Shown: one piece after another, positions 54,452 to 64,000 of the stretch
Numbering within the stretch: position 1 is the first letter of the stretch
Layout of the letters: the number at the start of each line of letters is the position of its first letter
DNA from: Selaginella moellendorffii
Taxonomy: Eukaryota; Streptophyta; Lycopodiopsida; Selaginellales; Selaginellaceae
NCBI RefSeq assembly: GCF_000143415.4
Contig: NW_003314371.1
Span: 472,788 to 536,787 of the forward strand
Reading direction: 5' to 3'
Length of the DNA: 64,000 nt
The notes under the pieces: model-generated
Told to the model about the DNA's origin: nothing
What the model saw: the letters and a program-made list of their open reading frames with translations, nothing else
Databases searched by the model: none
Made by a program: the position numbers and the translations under genes

Positions 54452-56155
54452 TCAGAGTTTCTCTTGGGCTATATCCCCATCATGTAACTGGCATGCAGCC
54501 AGGAAGGCCGTCCAAGCAACATGGTCGCACGGCAAGCTCTGGGCCACATCCTTGGCGAGCTCCATCTCCCCGGACTTTGCGAGTAGCTCCAGCACGCAGC
54601 TGTAGTGTGGATTGCCTGGCAGCACTCCAAAGTCGAGGCTGGCGGAGACGAAGCAGCGCCATCCGGCATCCAAATCGCCGCAGTGTTTGAAAGCAAGAAG
54701 AGCGCTCAAGAACGATGTCTCATCGGGGACTTCTCCAGCCAAGACCATCTCGTGCCAAACCGACGTAGCAGCACCCTTACAATCCCCACAGCTCGAGCAC
54801 CACGCTATCATGGTGTTCCACGATACCAAGTTTCGGATGGGCATTCTGTCGAAGACTAGAACCAAGCGGTCGAGGTGACCGGCGCGTCCAAAAGCAGCGA
54901 TACTGGCAGTCCAGGCCGTGACGTTTCTTGCAGGCATTCTCGCAAAGGTGGCCTCCGCCTCCATAAGATGCCCATTGTAGATATAACCCGCTAAGAGGGC
55001 GTTCCAAGAGACCACGTCGGGAGCCTCTGTGGTATCAAACAATACCTTTGCTTGCTCGACATGCCTGGCTCGGGCATATGCTGTCAGCATTGAGTTTACG
55101 GTGACTGTAGTCCGTTCCGGCATAGTTTCAAACACACGGCTTGCCTCCTCAACTTTACCAGATTGGGAGTATACTTGCAAGAGCAAAGTCCATGACACCA
55201 CGTTAGTTTCTGGCATTTTCGTAAACAACATTTCTGTTGCTTTACAAAACCCATTTTCGGCAAATGCTCTAAGGAGTATGTTATATGACACTAAGTTTCT
55301 TACTGGCATTGTGCTAAACACGTTCATGCAAGAATCCAAATCACCACTAACTAAGTAACCACTTATCATGATGTTCCAGGACACTATATTTCTTTCGGCC
55401 ATGCTCTTGAACAACGCTTCTGACTTACGCATATCGAGGCTTTCGCCATATGTGGCAAGCAAGGAGTTACAAACCATGAGGTTTTGTACAGGCATATCCA
55501 AGGAAATCGCTAACACCATATCCACATCACGTACTTCAGACAGCGCTTGCATCAGTGTCGCGCAAGAAACCACGTCCCTCTCGGGCATTCTCGAAAAGAT
55601 TATCTTTGTTTGTTCAAGCTGCCCACTCAAGGCATATGCTGAAAGGAGAGCGTTCCAAGACACTAGATCGTGCTCAGCCATTTCGTCAAAGACATGCTTG
55701 GCTTGCTCCAGCTGACCATTATTTGCAAAACCCGTGATTTTTGTGTTCCATGAAAGAATGCTAAACTCCGGCATGCGCTGCGCTAACGCTTCCATTTCCG
55801 ACAGGTACCCGGAATTGGCATTTGCAAGCAGTATCACATTCCAAGCCACCACATTTGTCAGCGGCATCGCACCGAACAAGAGCATCGCCTCGTGAACGCA
55901 GCCACTGTGGGCATACGCAGCGAGGATGGCAGTCCATGAGAAAAGGTTTGGAACGCGAATGGAATCGAAGACCGCCCGAGCGTCGATGATGCTTCCACAT
56001 CGATCGTAGGTTCCTATGAGCAAGTTCGCCAGGAACTTCTCGTGCCGCAGTGCTGGGTTCTGGGAAATGCAACTGTGGATGCGTCTGGCATCCACCAAGT
56101 CACTGCATTTGTGGAGAAGGCTGGCCAGCTCGGGTCGGGATGTATTTGCCACCAT
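54452..56155 (-). CDS. Pentatricopeptide repeat protein (S-motif-rich PPR)
   Basis: An uninterrupted ORF of 567 residues from ATG 56155. It contains about 14 PPR motifs of about 31 residues (for example VFDEMAEHDLVSWNALLSAY, IFSRMPERDVVSCATLMQAL, ATFARMPARNVTAWTASIAA). The C-terminal block LDFGVLPGNPHYSCVLELL and HVAWTAFLAACQLHDGD is typical of the end of PLS-class PPRs. No DYW domain is present. The likely role is binding of organellar RNA; no clear targeting peptide is seen. A partial copy lies at 48425-48865. Confidence 0.85.
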   Translation of the reverse strand: MVANTSRPELASLLHKCSDLVDARRIHSCISQNPALRHEKFLANLLIGTYDRCGSIIDARAVFDSIRVPNLFSWTAILAAYAHSGCVHEAMLLFGAMPLTNVVAWNVILLANANSGYLSEMEALAQRMPEFSILSWNTKITGFANNGQLEQAKHVFDEMAEHDLVSWNALLSAYALSGQLEQTKIIFSRMPERDVVSCATLMQALSEVRDVDMVLAISLDMPVQNLMVCNSLLATYGESLDMRKSEALFKSMAERNIVSWNIMISGYLVSGDLDSCMNVFSTMPVRNLVSYNILLRAFAENGFCKATEMLFTKMPETNVVSWTLLLQVYSQSGKVEEASRVFETMPERTTVTVNSMLTAYARARHVEQAKVLFDTTEAPDVVSWNALLAGYIYNGHLMEAEATFARMPARNVTAWTASIAAFGRAGHLDRLVLVFDRMPIRNLVSWNTMIAWCSSCGDCKGAATSVWHEMVLAGEVPDETSFLSALLAFKHCGDLDAGWRCFVSASLDFGVLPGNPHYSCVLELLAKSGEMELAKDVAQSLPCDHVAWTAFLAACQLHDGDIAQEKL

Positions 56156-56293
56156 CTTTTCATGTTGCTTGGCTTGTGACTGATCATATCATGTTTATTT
56201 ATATGCTTTTGGCATCCGTGGCAGTGGGACTCTTGCCAGATGTCGCTACACAGATACGTACTTACATGGTTAAAGATGATTGAAACTTTGTCA

Positions 56294-56990
56294 ATGGACC
56301 TAACGATCGTGTTGTGCTCCTCAACTTTCATCATTCTCTTGGTTGTTTGGAGTTACAAGGTGTGCACAAATCTTCTACCAAGTCCATGGGGATCGGCACT
56401 TGCTCAGAGGAATATATTAAGTGGTGTTGTTTCAAGCCAGGAGCTAGTCAAGGAGCGCTTCACTTTGGTCAATTTTGTCCCTTGGTATTTGAGATGGCTG
56501 GTTGGTGGATTCCCCAGCACAAAGGTGTGCATGCAAAGCCAGACAAGTTCTTGTAAAAGATTGTGGACGAGCACAAAGGCAGCACCCGGGAATGCCTTCC
56601 TTGACACCACGCTCCTCTTCTTTGGTGAGGGAACACAAGGAAACTTGCATAGAAGTGTCAAAGTTTTTTGTGGGGTTTCTTTCAGGACATGTTTGCTGCC
56701 AGAACTGATTCATCTGTTGTTCCAAGCGAGTGGCTGCTGAAGCGGTACTGCAAAAGCCTCGGGGCTTAGCATGAGCTCAAGAGGAGCTTGACAGGGTTGT
56801 GGGAAATGCGAGAATTTTGAGAGAGTCAGATTTCTCCAAGCTGGAATACCTTGGAACAATCATCAAGGACACATTTACAATCCTTGGTGGCTATGAGATT
56901 CCCAAAGGAACCACAGCTTGCTGTTAATGTGTTGGCGGTGCAAATGGATCCCCACCCTATTTCTACCCAACCTTTGAGCCAAGACTTTTT
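56294..56990 (+). pseudogene. Cytochrome P450 pseudogene
   Basis: The start resembles the P450 at 58422 (MDLTIVLCSSTFIILLVVWS). After that only pieces remain: VSSQELVKE, NFVPWYLRWL, FLDTTLLFFGEGTQGN, an I-helix region with stops, and PKGTTA. Most of the N-terminal half, the ExxR region and the heme loop are missing. It lies about 2.1 kb upstream of the intact relative on the same strand, so it is probably a dead tandem duplicate. Confidence 0.8.
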
Positions 56991-58421
56991 GATCTCTGGC
57001 TTTTGATTATTTACATCACCTACCATATGTGAATATAGTTTATTAAACCCTCTTAGGGTTTTAAAAGTTGATCATTTTAATTTAATATTTTTATATGTTA
57101 TTACTTTTAGCATGTGTTAGTAATTCTTTTATCCCTTTTTAGAGACTTGTTTATCAATTAGTTCATTTTAGTCTTTCAAATGCTTCTTTAAGTATTTCAT
57201 TTGTGCTTTAGATTTTTCAAACTAAAGCTTTTAGTTCAAACATATTACACTTATTTAAATTTTACCTCTCAACCATTTCTATAGGCCATATATTTAGTTT
57301 TACTTTGAGACTTAAAAATTTGTGTTTTACAGTTAAATGATTCCATTGATAAAGAATCTGTTAAAATTAAAAGATTGACAACTTACATAAAGTAGAAAGT
57401 AATATATATCATAATACATGATATTGACTTGGAGGCCATAAAGGGTAGTCAAAAAGTAAAGATCCTTTAGATTTAAATATCAAGAGATAAAATTAAAATA
57501 TAATACTTTATTATAAGTTGTTAAAGATATAAAATGTGATTAACATTGCATCCTTTAGTATAATACCTTTATACTATCTAAAGAATGTTTCCCCTTTTTA
57601 CCAAATCTATTTTAAAATAAAGGAGAAAGTTTTTTAGATACAAGGATAAAAAATTTGCATAAAGAATGCAAGGATAAAAGAAGTAACATTTAAGTTAAGA
57701 AAAGTTTGAGTAAAAGTAGAAATTAGCATAAAAGAAAATAAACTTCCAAAATAAAAATTAAAGTAAAATATACAAATTAAGTAAAATTTTAATGAAAATG
57801 CAAAGGTATTGCATCCTAAGTGATAATAAAGTGGTACATATGTGTTGTCTAGACCATGAATACAATTAAAATTATATTTTAATTAACATAGGATATAAAA
57901 CATGACATAAAGATGTATGAATGTTCTCTAGATTGAAGACAAAAGAATCTACACTAGAAAACAATAAAAACTGTTTAAAAGTATTATAGAAATTAATGAA
58001 TAATAAAGAGATCTTGGTTGTTACTATTATTTGAAGTAAAATTTCATTATAGCTCATAGTAAACCACTTAAAACAAAGCATCTCCAAACAAAGAATATTT
58101 TTGGCTCAATTTTTGCAAATATTCTATTGGATCAAACAAGTTACTAAATTCCTACAAACCCATTTGATTTTGTGGGCTAAGAACAAGGTACCACCTTTTT
58201 CTTGGCTTCAAAAGTTTCTAATGAACAAGTGGAAACTTCTGGCTAAGAATTGTGTGTGCTTTTGAAATAACAGCTCACTGGGTCCTTTGGAACTCTCATG
58301 TTATTGGAAGGACTCAATGTGGGCCAATCAAGGCGACTTAGACTGGTACAAGGTGGCTACTAACCATTCTCTGTAGTCCAATTTAAATAGTTGGGCACCA
58401 TTAACACAAGCACCCACAGAA
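56991..58421. other. AT-rich gene-free region upstream of the P450
   Basis: Very AT-rich (long A/T stretches at 57340-58130), with no supported ORF. It contains a decayed piece of the L1 LTR at about 57117-57337. The last 300 bp become more balanced and should hold the P450 promoter; atttaaat at about 58381 is a possible TATA element. Confidence 0.6.
57117..57337. repeat. Heavily C-to-T-decayed fragment of the L1 LTR
   Basis: Aligns by eye with 43375-43600. Shared phrases include ccctttttaaa, acttttcaaattaaa and gttacactcgtttgg. Most differences are C-to-T or G-to-A (for example gtgtctca reads gtgtttta). Confidence 0.5.
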
Positions 58422-59959
58422 ATGGATCTAGCACTTCTTGTGAGCTCTGCAGCTTTCATCACTCTCTTGGTCTTGTGGTTCTGGAAATCTTCCTCAAATC
58501 TTCCACCAGGTCCATGGGGATTGCCCCTGATTGGCCACTTACACTTGCTAGCAGGAATGCCCCCACACAGAGCATTCCAACGCATAGCCAAGAAGTATGG
58601 TCCTATTACTTCATTGAGGCTGGGAATGATCCCAACCGTGGTGATTTCCAGCCAAGAGCTTGCCAAGGAGATCTTCACCACACACGATCTAAATTTTGCT
58701 TCCAGGCCATACTTGGTTTTAGGTGACCACTTCAGCTATAACTTTTCTGGAATTGGAACCAGTCCCTATGGAGAGCTATGGCGAAACACCCGCAAGCTGT
58801 GTACAATGGAGCTCTTCACGGCCAAGTGTATTGACTCCTTCTCTTGGGTCAGAAGGGATGAGCTTTCTCGTACCTTGGAGTGGATTTTGAAGGACCATGG
58901 CGATGACAAACCTGTGGAGGTGAGAAAAGTGGCCAGTGTTTTCTCCTTCAACATCACATCACGAATTTTGATGAGCAAGAGGTACTTTGGTGATGAAAAC
59001 GTAGATGCCCATGCCATGGAATTCAAGGAGCTCAATGACAAAGTTCTTGAGCTGGCGATCAATCCCTGCATTAGCAACTTGGTGCCCTGGTACTTGAGAT
59101 GGCTGGACTGGCAGATTCCTCGCTACAAGCGAATCCATGCCAAGCAAGACGAGTTCTTGCAGAAGATTGTTGAGGAGCACAAGGAGACGACACGGGAATG
59201 CAAGGACTTCCTCGATATCATGCTCGACTTCTTTGGAGCAGGGACACAAGGGGAGACTTACGTAAAGGCGAATCTCATAGTAAGCTTTGCAAAACTTCTC
59301 CTTGATTGCTTATTTCTTATGCTACAAATGCCCAGGAGATGTTAATGGCTGGTACTGATACCATCACCACCGTGAGCGAGTGGCTCATGGGTGCAGTGAT
59401 GCACAATCCTCGAGTCATGGCCAAGCTCCACGAGGAGCTCGACAGTGTTGTGGGCAACACTCGGATGGTGCAAGAGTCGGACCTCCAAAAGCTCGAGTAC
59501 CTCCAGATTGTCCTCAAGGAATCACTCAGACGCTATCCTCCGGGAGCCTTACTCATACCGCGCATCTCAAGCCAAGCAGCAACCGTTGGCGGCTTTCACG
59601 TTCCAAAAGGGACCACTCTCCTGGTGAATGCATGGGCGATTGGAATGGATCCGGCAGTGTGGGAGAATCCCACACAATTCCACCCGGAGCGCTTCTTGGG
59701 GAGCTCCATCGATGTCAAAGGCCAAAACTTTGAGCTCCTCCCGTTTGGATCTGGGCGGAGACAGTGTCCGGGAATGGGCATGGGATTGCGATCAGTGGAG
59801 CTGCTCGTGGCAAATCTCATCCATGGCTTCGACTGGAGCTTTGTGCCTGGGACAACGCCGTCCATGGAAGATGTTTTCTTCACTACTGCGCAGCTCAAGA
59901 CCCCATTGCAAGCCATGGCGACTCCAAGGCTCCCCAAGGAGGTCTACATCAAAGTTTAG
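58422..59959 (+). CDS. Cytochrome P450 monooxygenase (CYP71-clan type), second gene
   Basis: Two exons, 58422-59279 and 59336-59959, give 493 residues. It has an N-terminal anchor (LLVSSAAFITLLVLWFW) and a hinge (NLPPGPWGLPLIGHLHLLAG). The I-helix motif is AGTDTI (about 291-296), the ExxR motif ESLRR (about 348-352), then PERF, and the heme loop is FGSGRRQCPG with Cys about 430. The intron position is identical to the P450 at 24536. The two proteins are clearly related (shared WYLRWLDW, FELLPFGSGRR, NLIHGFDWS), so they are members of one lineage-specific subfamily. Substrate unknown. A dead relative lies just upstream at 56294. Confidence 0.92.
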
Positions 59960-60235
59960 AGATCACTTAGTGGACTTTGCCACAAAGACTATTCTACTCG
60001 TATTAAATAGCTGGTTTTTCCATGTCTATATGCTCATATGTAGGCTTTTGGATTGCAGCAATATGTTTGTCAGATCCAAATTCCAAGGAGTCCTCAAAGC
60101 CTCGCTCGATCAATCCAAAAGAGTCTCCTTCTCATTTATGTACTAAGTAAGCATCTACAAAGGTTGGAAGAGATTTTCTTCCACTGTGAAAGAAAGGAGA
60201 CACCGATAAAAAGAGGCCCACGAAAGCTTTGCTTG

Positions 60236-61926
60236 TCACAGAGTGTAGCAGTCCAAGTGGTGATTATTCTGAGTGGCATTGCATGCTCGAGCTGGCCCAA
60301 AGATCAGCTCCACGCAAAAGTTTTGGCCGATTATCGATCGTCCGTTCCTAGTCACCTTGTCGAGATCGCCTTTGCCCAGCTGCCAAACATTCCAATCATC
60401 AGATCTAGCACTTTCTTTGCTTTTTGGCAGAGAATTCTAGCCTCTTTTGCTTACCTGCATCATGCTACCCGATATAAAGTAAGTGTTGAAGCAAAAGTAG
60501 AAGAGCCTTCCACCGTTTTTGTTGTAGAAAATCGCCCTCACATCGCCTGATACCTGGATTTGCAAGGTTTCATGTCAAAAAAGCCCTGGAAACGAACGAA
60601 AACGATGCCACTCACGCATATAGGCTTGTCGAAGTAATGGTCGAGGCAGTCCTTCTTCAAGAGGTTCGGCCTCTCCGTGTCCATCTGGACGACGAAGCGC
60701 GGTTGATTCTCCTTGCTCTTCTCATCGCCTTCCTTTGGGAGGAAGGATAAGTAGTAGCGTGGACTTACTGTGCGAACAAATCCTTTCTTCAACGGCTCGC
60801 ACAGCCCCGACGCAATCTCCACGGGAGACTTGTAGAGCTCTCCTGGCTCCTGCATCAAGTCAGTCCCGAGACGTGATTGCTTGGAGATAGTTGAGCACGA
60901 CGATAGATTGTTACGTACCTCTTGGATTTCCTTGATCGAAAACTTCACAGCATCCGTCGAATTTGTATCATACAGACGAATCCTTCGCAGTTCTCGGGGC
61001 TTTGGAGGTGGAATACGAACGTCCGGGACACCTCCATCGCTCGGAAAGACAAGGATTTTACTCCAGTAGCGAACATACCTTCGCTGGCTCGGGATCGTCA
61101 CCTGGAAAGCTCTAGCTGGTGAGTTTCGAGAAAAAAAGAAAAGAAAAGAAGAAAAGTCTAATGCCAGGCTTCTTACTCCTTGGTTATTATATGTGCGACG
61201 ACTCCCATACAACTGCAAAGCTTCCTCGGCTGGCATTCCTTTGTACACGAGATACGCGCAAACCATCAAGCCCGTCCGGCCTTTCCCAGCCTGTGCAGAC
61301 ACAAAGGCAGAAAATAATCAAACATGGAGAGCGTTTTGGTACGAGCAATGTAGCTGCCAAGCTACGAGACAAAATGCCAAACTCTGGAACAAAGTGGAAT
61401 ACAAAGTCTAAAATCTAGGCTTACTTTGCAGTGGATCACCGCCACGTTCCGAGGGTCCTGTAGAAGCCAATCCTCCACGCTCTCGCAGAAGAGCTGGATG
61501 AGCGACAGTGGCGGTACGTGCATATCGTCGAAGGGAAACGTCTCGACTCGGCCATGGAAGCTGCCGGGATCATAGCTGCATTCCACGCAGAGATTGTAAA
61601 CCTGGTGGAAGAAGAAAAACCCATCAGGAAAGGAAATCTATGATACCAAGTTGGAAGAGAGAAATGAAAAAGCTTACTTTGTAGTAAGATCCGTGCTTGA
61701 CGTCGAGCGCTCGCTGGACTTGCCACATAGGATTCCGATACATGGCGGTCATGTCCTCGGCGGGGAAGGACATGGCCACGAGTCTGTCCGTGATGTAGGA
61801 CATATCCAAGTTATAGCCCCCGAGAACAAGGCGGCGGCGCTCCTTGGAGACGAGGCTCCGGAGATAGTGCGACCCGGCAATGAATTCGATAAGCCTTCCT
61901 TTGAGGAATCCTCCATGGTTTGTCAA
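60236..61926 (-). CDS. PTEN-type phosphatase (PTEN1-like), 5' end unresolved
   Basis: Seven exons seen on the minus strand: from about 61926 to 61678, then 61425-61601, 61177-61290, 60919-61101, 60616-60849, 60455-60553 and 60236-60379. The order of conserved blocks is that of plant PTEN1: RRRLVLGGYNLDMSYITDRL, MSFPAEDMTAMYRNP, PFDDMHVPP, the P-loop HCKAGKGRTG (Cys nucleophile, identical to animal PTEN) split by an intron, SRRTYNNQGVTIPSQRRYV, then the C2 domain (SPRYYLSFLP, FVVQMDTE, LDHYFDKP, FYFCFNTYF). It dephosphorylates phosphoinositides. No in-frame ATG lies between the conserved start and a stop at 62041, so an upstream exon must supply the start. Two introns (75 and 69 bp) are in-frame and stop-free. 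Confidence 0.85.
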
Positions 61927-62873
61927 TTGCCCGCCACCACCAGCAAGAGAGTGCTTGGCCCCCGTCGTGCCTTTGTTGTTCTTCCTCTTTTCCTTGTGCT
62001 TCCTCTCCCTACTATGGAGAATATCGAGACGAGAGAATCGCTACTTGTCCTTGGCGAGAGGCCCTGCTACATTGTTGCATCCCTGCTGCTTCCTGCCCGA
62101 TAGGAACGATTCCACGCACCCCTTCCTGAATTTGCACTTCCGGCCTTGCCCGATGCTAAGCGGCAGTGAGGGCGCCACTGGAACCGCGGCAACGGCGCTC
62201 ACAGCCACGGCCGCTGCCCAAGCGGGAGATCGCGGATCGATCTTGACGGATTCCAAGGCGGGCGGATGAGCGCTGCGGGAATTTGACCGCGCGGAGCACC
62301 AATGCGGCCGGCTTACATCCGATGCCGCGTGAAATTCGCGATAAGTGACCCCGATCTGAGCTCCCGATCGACGATCTAGCTAGCCTAGCGCCTCTCCTCT
62401 CCAATCGCTCCGAGGACGCACAGACACACAATCACGGACACCCAAATCCCTAGGTTGCTGCCAGCCGTTGATAGCATGCCCGGTTATCTAATGGCCACGA
62501 TAACAGCACTCCCCGTGGCCGTCCAATTTACAACGTACGGTCGCGATGCAAAGGCGGCCGTCCACGTGTCCTTTTTGCCACGTTGGATTTCCGGACGTTG
62601 CGTAACACACCATGTGTCCTTGGAGATTTGACTTTCTCCAAAAACCCAAAAACTCTCTCTCGCGTCCCTCGCTCTCACGAAGAAATACGCAAACAAAAAC
62701 ACGTCTTTTTTTACATTTTCATGTTCTGGGTCATGATCTTGGCGAAGTTTCGTAAGCTAGATAATTGCCAGCAAGGAGTTTGCTGCGTGATCACTACTGG
62801 ATGATGCGTGTCCCACATTGTCCGATTCGTGAATGCTGCGCTGCGCAAATTCCCTGTAGTGATTGCCGCAAAG
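61927..62873. other. PTEN 5' region and intergenic DNA
   Basis: The missing first exon(s) of PTEN should be here. A possible 5' splice donor (GATGTAAGCC, minus strand) lies near 62320. The Ala-rich minus-strand frame at 62041-62256 is in phase with PTEN but lacks an ATG and ends in a stop. From about 62500 to 62870 I see no gene. Confidence 0.4.
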
Positions 62874-63618
62874 CTAGCTTCCACGAGGAGCTGGAAAAAA
62901 AAAGAGAAGCGTTTGATTGATCACGCGAGCTTCTGGATGAAACTTTTGGAAATGGAATGGAAAGTTTTACGTACCTTGCGGCTTGGTCGTGGTGGTGGCT
63001 TTGGGATCCTCTTCGCTCTTGGGTGTTTTCTTCTCCGTGGAAGCTCCCCTGTTCTTGAGCTCCGGGATGCCCAGCTCCTCCGCGAGATCGCCCTTGACGC
63101 TCTCGTGGAAAGGATCCATGCCTTCCTCGCTGGCGGCGTGGCCGAACCCCTCCTCGACTGACCTCGTCGCGTACTTGTCCCCGTACGCTTCAAACATAAA
63201 CTCCCGGCTGCGAAAGAAAGGAATTTTTTTTTTTTTTACGATGATCAGCGAAGTTCTCATCACGAGGAAATAAATGCTTCGCTCATTAAAATCTTTGGCC
63301 TAAAAGCTCTCACGGGAAGAATGCACGATCACGGAATGCCTATCGAAATTTCGAGAAATGCCAGTACCTGGATTTGGCGCCTTCTTTCCCGGCCTCCAGC
63401 GGCTGCTGGTTAGATGGATTCACAGGCTGATGGAGATTGTGCTCCTTCTTCGTGCCCTCCCGCTGATCCATCGCCTTGCAGCAAACGAAGCTCCGGCCGC
63501 GCGAAGGAGGAGGAGGAGGAGCAAGAAAGATGAGCGGCGATGGAGGACGATAGATCGACGCCGCTACCGCCGAGCCGAAGACCTGCTGGCGAAGAAATGA
63601 GGCTGAGAAGGGCAACAT
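62874..63618 (-). CDS. Unknown small protein, possibly organelle-targeted
   Basis: Three exons on the minus strand, 63368-63618, 62975-63207 and 62874-62890, give 166 residues. The first 35 residues (MLPFSASFLRQQVFGSAVAA onward) lack acids and could target an organelle. A second ATG at 63471 (MDQREGTKKE) would give a 117-residue soluble form. The core EFMFEAYGDKYATRSVEEGF and MDPFHESVKGDLAEELGIPE looks like a conserved plant protein of unknown function. The tail is Lys/Thr/Glu-rich. It is divergent from the RFC gene, with 127 bp between start codons. Confidence 0.6.
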
Positions 63619-63745
63619 CGTGTTCTTCCCTCGATTGGGTTAGGGCTTACCTTGTATCGACGCGTGGCCTCCTGCATGGCCAACACGTGTCATGGAGAAG
63701 ATTCTGGGGTATATGCTGCTAGGGTTTTGGTAGGGTTTGCGGGAA
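63619..63745. promoter_or_regulatory. Bidirectional promoter with telo-box and E2F-type site
   Basis: 127 bp between divergent start codons. It contains AGGGTTTT (about 63721-63728) and GGTTAGGG (about 63637-63644), both telo-box-like. GCGGGAAA at 63739-63746, the reverse complement of the E2F site TTTCCCGC, overlaps the A of the RFC start codon. These motifs are typical of S-phase genes in plants. Confidence 0.55.
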
Positions 63746-64000
63746 ATGGCGTCCCGAGAGGAGTATGATCTTCCGTGGGTGGAGAAGTATCGCCCGCAGA
63801 AGCTCGCGGATGTGGTTGGGAACCAGGATGCGATCGGGAGGCTCCAGGTGATTGCTCGCGATGGCAACATGCCCAACCTCATCTTCTCGGTCAGTGAAAT
63901 GCGATCCCGATTGAAATGCTCGATTCTCAATCGCGTTTTGTGTGTGTCAAGGGTCCTCCCGGGATTGGGAAGACGACGTGCATTATGGCGATGGCTCACG
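63746..64000 (+). CDS. Replication factor C small subunit (RFC2/RFC4-type), 5' part only
   Basis: Two exons seen, 63746-63889 and 63952 to beyond the window end. LPWVEKYRPQKLADVVGNQD (RFC box II), RLQVIARDGNMPNLIFS and the Walker A GPPGIGKTT (RFC box III, created at the exon junction) identify a clamp-loader small subunit. RFC loads PCNA at primer-template junctions in the nucleus. The wording RLQVIARDGNMPNLI fits the RFC2 branch best. The gene continues outside the window. Confidence 0.88.
   Translation, partial: MASREEYDLPWVEKYRPQKLADVVGNQDAIGRLQVIARDGNMPNLIFSVSEMRSRLKCSILNRVLCVSRVLPGLGRRRALWRWLT

Overview
This window is nuclear DNA from a land plant with a compact genome. The genes have many short introns (about 50-80 bp), small intergenic gaps, PPR and P450 genes, and LTR retrotransposons. 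Intronless microbial-type terpene synthases (MTPSL) beside plant P450s and many PPR genes point to a lycophyte, most likely Selaginella moellendorffii. That species call is inference; no search was run.

Layout. 0.3-15.1 kb is a gene-dense block: ATG13, an amidohydrolase, a secreted proline-rich repeat protein, a plastid-type DMT (EamA) transporter, ferroportin, an acid-lipase-like hydrolase and a PRUNE-like DHH phosphoesterase. 13.7-26.1 kb is a tandem segmental duplication of a unit holding the PRUNE 3' half, a PPR gene, a terpene synthase and a P450. Copy A keeps intact PRUNE, PPR and terpene synthase but a broken P450. Copy B keeps intact terpene synthase and P450 but broken PRUNE and PPR, with part of the PPR inverted. 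The intact terpene synthase/P450 pair of copy B is divergently arranged over about 240 bp and looks like a small specialised-metabolism cluster.

26.3-43.6 kb is a nested retrotransposon block. A decayed Ty3/Gypsy gag-pol is cut by two long-LTR insertions (here called L1). The PBS of one L1 element is itself split by an 8.87-kb non-coding element (L2) with 162-bp LTRs, a GATAC target-site duplication, a tRNA-iMet-type PBS, a polypurine tract, a 5S-rRNA-like segment and a 1.7-kb near-perfect inverted repeat.

43.8-56.2 kb carries an MS5/TDM1-like TPR gene, a Maf-like pyrophosphatase divergent from a small SAM methyltransferase (37 bp between start codons), several broken copies of these genes and of a PPR gene, an unknown coiled-coil-like protein and an intact PPR gene. 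56.3-64 kb holds a dead and an intact P450, a PTEN phosphatase, an unknown small protein, and the first exons of a replication factor C small subunit with an E2F-type site at its start codon.

I rebuilt the exon models by hand from splice signals, reading frame and remembered family conservation. About 80 introns were placed; five appear to use GC donors, and several are in-frame and stop-free.
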